This document shows, in pieces, positions 57,660 through 61,151 of a DNA stretch of 61,151 nt. Position numbers and translations under genes: made by a program. The stretch comes from Deltaproteobacteria bacterium (GTDB lineage Bacteria > SAR324 > NAC60-12). Where the stretch lies: the NCBI GenBank assembly GCA_002685535.1, contig NYXK01000186.1, positions 75,591-136,741 of the forward strand. The letters are read 5' to 3'. The stretch's first letter is position 1; every line of letters starts with the position of its first letter. Below the pieces are notes generated by a model. It worked only from the letters and a program-made list of their open reading frames with translations. It ran no database searches and was not told the DNA's origin.

Positions 57660-58982
57660 TTAGTCCCGGAGCTTTGCATTGACAGCATTAACCTTCTTCG
57701 CATGATCATAGATCAACGGCTTGGCCTCCTCCGTATTACTCACATAAATCGTGAACCCATCATTCGTACTGCACCCAAAGCTCAATCCACACAACCCAAG
57801 CTGCCAATACATATCACCCATCTCATACTTGAGGCTCAGTCTCTGCCACTCACTCATGACCGCCACCCTCGTCTCATTCGCAGCCACCGTGCGATTCAAC
57901 CACGCCAATCGATCAGCCGGATTCAAGAACCCATATTCCTCAAACAGCACCGGCTTCTGCAATTTCTTCTGCGCCTTCCCATGGTCGATAATCCACTGAT
58001 TCGACCACTCAACCGTCTTCGTCCACCAATCAGGATAGAGATGGAACGTCCCGAAATCCATCTCATCAAGCGCCAACTCGGCATAGAAATTCCCTCCATC
58101 CGACCCAGCATACGCCCAATCCTCCGCGCCCTCGTAGAAGAACTCGCCCTCGCCTCCCCAAGTAACCATATGATGCTCATCGATATCCTTGATGTATCTC
58201 CCCATCTCAGCGATCCACGCGTCCATCATGACATACGAGCAATTCGTGCCTTCTGAGCGCGGAAGGTTACGCACGCCGTCGGCCTTGCAGCGTGGCTCGT
58301 TGGCGAGTTCCCAGGCGAAGATCGCTGGTGAGTCTTTATAGCGGGATACGACGGCCTTGACGTATTTCTTGAACGCCTTGACGATCTTCCGAACGTGGTA
58401 AAAATCATCGTGGTATTTGCCGCCGAGGTTGACTGTGTACATGTCCATGCCGCCGTAGTCGGCCCAGTTATTTGTCAGGGCCATGATGAGCTTGACACCT
58501 GTTTGTTCGGCGAGCTTGACGACTTTGTCCATGGCTTCGAGGCCGGTGGGCCCATAGTTGATTGTTGGCTTGCCGTCTTTCCAGGATTGGAAGTAGACTG
58601 GTGAGGCTCCGGCACCTTCGCCGCCGTATTGTGGAAGTCCGCCGGGTACAAATGTTTCGTTCTTGTCGTTGAATGCCCAAGTTCGAATCACTTTCTGTCC
58701 GGCCTTGACGGCGGTCTCCATTGCTATCTTGACATCTGGAGGGCTCTGTCTGTATGTTAGTATCTGTAAGTGCCAATTGGATGGTAAACTGACATTGATG
58801 AATGGGAACCAGTAAGCATTACTGCCTGCGAACAGAAATGGCTTTCCGTCAAGCTTGAAATGCTCTCCATCGGCATAAGGGAAGCCCTTTGGCCTCTTGT
58901 TATGGCCCTTTCCACTCGTAGGAGAAGCAATTGACTGAGTAGCCAAAAGAGCCAAAGCTGCAGCTCCAGTAGAGAACTTCAT
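57660..58982 (-). CDS. Secreted endo-1,4-beta-mannosidase, GH5 subfamily 7 type
   Basis: Two exons, 58982-58794 and 58745-57660; 424 residues. The uninterrupted frame through the intron would add 16 residues, but it has a GTCAGT donor, an ATACTAACA branch and an AG acceptor, and removal gives the continuous FPFIN-SPPDVK of the family. A signal peptide (FSTGAAALALLATQSIASP) leads to a (beta/alpha)8 domain: GSNAYWFPF, KVIRTWAFN, the acid/base W-E-L-A-N-E-P (Glu about 213) and the nucleophile L-F-E-E-Y-G (Glu about 333), with DFGTFHLYPDWW between. It should hydrolyse internal beta-1,4-mannosyl bonds of mannans and glucomannans outside the cell. No cellulose-binding module is attached. Confidence 0.95.
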   Translation of the reverse strand: MKFSTGAAALALLATQSIASPTSGKGHNKRPKGFPYADGEHFKLDGKPFLFAGSNAYWFPFINVSLPSNWHLQILTYRQSPPDVKIAMETAVKAGQKVIRTWAFNDKNETFVPGGLPQYGGEGAGASPVYFQSWKDGKPTINYGPTGLEAMDKVVKLAEQTGVKLIMALTNNWADYGGMDMYTVNLGGKYHDDFYHVRKIVKAFKKYVKAVVSRYKDSPAIFAWELANEPRCKADGVRNLPRSEGTNCSYVMMDAWIAEMGRYIKDIDEHHMVTWGGEGEFFYEGAEDWAYAGSDGGNFYAELALDEMDFGTFHLYPDWWTKTVEWSNQWIIDHGKAQKKLQKPVLFEEYGFLNPADRLAWLNRTVAANETRVAVMSEWQRLSLKYEMGDMYWQLGLCGLSFGCSTNDGFTIYVSNTEEAKPLIYDHAKKVNAVNAKLRD

Positions 58983-59750
58983 GATAGCTGGATTAAACTG
59001 TTCAAGGAATCGAACCGCTTGGATACCAGAAACAGAAACAGAACAAGGGAAGCTGCAAGCTGGCCCTGGGTTTATACATCTCGACAGCTCTATCCTGACG
59101 TCTGTTTACACGGAACGTCCCCTCCGCAGCCTGAGAAGGGAATTGGCCCATAATTTCCCCAAAGCTAGGCAAGCAGCTCAATCTAAGTTGACGATTCGAG
59201 CCTCTGTCAAAATTTCCTAGAAAATCTGGAGATGCCCAGGAACACGGTACTTTGCTGCTGCGGGGTATTTGAGGCTAGGAGCAGAAAAATTAAAGTTATG
59301 TGGGATGTGGTCCACTTGGAAAGCGGAGGGAATAGTGCCGTACAGCCAGAATGGGATTAGAAACATTGGGAGATCGGGTTGCAATTAAGGATAAGATGGA
59401 GTTGGTGAACTTCCACCAATTAATTCCTGTTGTAGCGTGGATCTTAGCATAAGGGAGTGACCCGAGCTCAGGAACCGGTTCGGTTCGTCGGACCGCAAGA
59501 ACGTTTCTGCTGTCCTGCAGGTCAACATCCACTCATAAATGGGAACATCATCCCATCTTTTGTGTTGGAATGCCGCTCATGAAATGATACGACAGAAGAC
59601 GTTCCATTCCCCCGTCAGGAAATCACAGAACCAAGACCGACAAGGAAAATTGATGGACGAGTTCTATTCCGCTTGGTACACGGGGAATATGACTGCCTTG
59701 CAGTACTTTGTACAAAAACTAAACAATACAAATGCTGATGTGCAATGCGC
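58983..59750. other. Intergenic upstream of the mannanase
   Basis: About 770 bases. It should hold the mannanase promoter and the 3' UTR of the GH76 gene. No exon was recognised. Confidence 0.55.
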
Positions 59751-61151
59751 CTAAACACCCAAAATCATAGTGGCGCTTCCTCCGATTACGCCGCATATTA
59801 CAAGCGCTGTTAGGATGCCCGCTCCAACCCTATCACCAGTCGTGATCACAATCTGTGCCAGTTGTGACGAGTCCGTCTTGCTATCCGATCCTGCGTTGGC
59901 GTCTCCCGAACTGGTACCTGTGCCTTTGACATCACTCTTCCATCCAGGAGCCTGGTCTACCAGATTACTCTGTATAGCTTCCAGCACTGCCATCTGTTCT
60001 CCAACTCCCAGACTCCCATCGTTGGCTCCTGTTGTCCACTTCAGTCCACATTGAGTACCAGTACTTCCTGCCGTGCAAGTCTTCACTGCGGCCATGGCAG
60101 ACGTCTCGATCTCCTTGATAATATTGTCGTGCGTCCAGGGAGCAAGCTCTGCAGTTGCCGCCAGTTCGCGGATAAAGTATGTCTTGAAAGAACGTTGATC
60201 GACGTTACATTTTCCGGTCGGCTCGCAGGGCTCGTACAGGATTCCGTCCAGGTAGAACTGCTTCGAGGCAGTGATAAGGGACTCGGTTCGTGATTTCCAG
60301 ATGTCGGAACCGTTTGTCTGGTATAATGTTAGCTAAGAGGACCCGGATCGGCGGAAGCGTACGTACGTAGTTGTACATAGTGGCAGCGCCCATCAGGAAA
60401 ATGCCGGTATTGTAGGTCCACTTGTTGTGGTCTTTCGAGGTGCAGTTGTCCGTATTCTGGGTTCCATCAAAGACTTCAAACTTCTCATTGATGAGCCCAA
60501 TATCATTCATCCAAACCCATGTCTTCTCCGCCCATTCTGCATACGTCGCGTTTCCAGTGTACAAAGCCAGTCTCGCAGCGAGATTGAAGAAGCAGCCGTT
60601 CGAGATACTGTTCTTGTATGTGTAACCACTGTTGAAGGTGAAAATCTGCCACCTGAGACCTCCTCCGCATGTCGAAGTATCCCATCTCGGTGCTTGTGTG
60701 TTGAAAACTCCTTGGGCAAGGGCGAGCCATCCGGGGGACCCCTCTGGAGGGTCTTCGAATCCTGTCTCCGCAGCGGTCATCGCAGCCATTCCCCAGAATC
60801 CCTGATCGTCGTTTCCCAACGTCTTTGTTTGATTCAACGGCATGAAGTCTCCATTATCCCCTGTCTGATGTAACAGAGCCTGCTTCGTTACCGCATTGTA
60901 GGTTGTGTCTCCTGTGTAGTACCAGTAGTTGATCATCGTTCCGAACCTGCCCAGGGGCCGTCAGTATAGGGACTCGAGATCCAGCCAGATCGAATATTGG
61001 ACTCACATAGCACCAGCCTCCCACCAGTAGTATGGGTCTGGCAAGTTACCAGGGGTATCTCCAGTCCTGTTTCCCGTGTAGTAGGTCATCAGATCGTATG
61101 CAACGGTGCTCGCAGCGTCGACAATCGATTGTCTCGAGGTAAGGTCCAGTG
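59751..61151 (-). CDS. GPI-anchored GH76 mannan endo-1,6-alpha-mannosidase (DCW1/DFG5 type), 5' end missing
   Basis: Three visible exons: 61151-61007 (cut by the right edge), 60946-60367 and 60317-59751. The family pattern is clear: [39 protein letters not shown], the catalytic [34 protein letters not shown] and [13 protein letters not shown]-like segments. The C-terminus has a Ser/Gly-rich stem and a hydrophobic tail ([19 protein letters not shown]) fitting a GPI signal. In yeast, Dcw1 and Dfg5 link GPI-anchored glycoproteins to the wall glucan and are jointly essential. This protein probably acts at the cell surface in the same process. The N-terminal signal peptide lies outside the window. 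Confidence 0.94.

Noticed and set aside
58746-58793. Reading the mannanase as a single exon
   Set aside because: The 16 extra residues interrupt a conserved segment and carry a donor, a TACTAAC-type branch and an AG acceptor, so they are an intron.

Overview
The window is nuclear DNA of a filamentous ascomycete (Pezizomycotina). Genes lie on both strands, are cut by short GT-AG introns (mostly 45-120 nt, with CTAAC/CTGAC-like branch sites), and have no operon spacing. They include fungal housekeeping genes (RPN2 proteasome subunit, CET1-type mRNA 5'-triphosphatase) beside fungal accessory families (a STAND-ankyrin protein, a DMATS prenyltransferase, secreted mannan-active enzymes, GPI-anchored Ser/Thr-rich proteins). 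The species cannot be named from sequence alone. No rRNA, convincing tRNA, CRISPR array or intact transposon was seen.

Layout. 1-1383 (-): 3'-truncated hypothetical protein with duplicated motifs. 1853-4084 (-): GPI-anchored surface protein with an N-terminal DUF3494/ice-binding-like domain. 6430-7960 (+): epoxide hydrolase. 8242-8905 (-): small hypothetical. 9345-12672 and 13201-16466 (+): tandem pair of large 2OG-Fe(II)-dioxygenase-like proteins with identical intron positions but a lost metal-binding motif. 16610-19635 (-): secreted S41-family serine protease, head to head with 20506-25116 (+), a STAND NTPase with ankyrin repeats. 25437-26498 (-): L-lactate dehydrogenase. 27161-29585 (-): peroxisomal acyl-CoA oxidase. 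32726-33377 (-): small secreted Thr/Val-rich protein. 33752-34805 (-): probable decayed gene. 35668-38086 (-): CET1. 39080-42645 (+): RPN2. 43825-45871 (+): NCS1 nucleobase permease. 47602-54186 (+): DMATS prenyltransferase, two-module methyltransferase and MFS transporter. 56012-57090 (+): secreted M43 metalloprotease. 57660-58982 (-): GH5_7-type mannanase. 59751-61151 (-): GH76 alpha-1,6-mannanase, cut at the right edge.

How they may work together. The strongest accessory unit is DMATS, methyltransferase and MFS: prenylation, methylation and export, a compact prenylated-indole-type locus without an NRPS or PKS backbone gene in view. The second is the stretch from 9.3 to 25.1 kb: two apparently non-catalytic dioxygenase paralogues, a secreted protease and an NLR-like receptor. 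This is a plausible accessory or recognition island, but no functional link can be proven from sequence. The right end carries extracellular and cell-wall functions (metalloprotease, mannanases).

Most gene models were built by joining exons by hand through splice consensus and frame; these are the main source of uncertainty.
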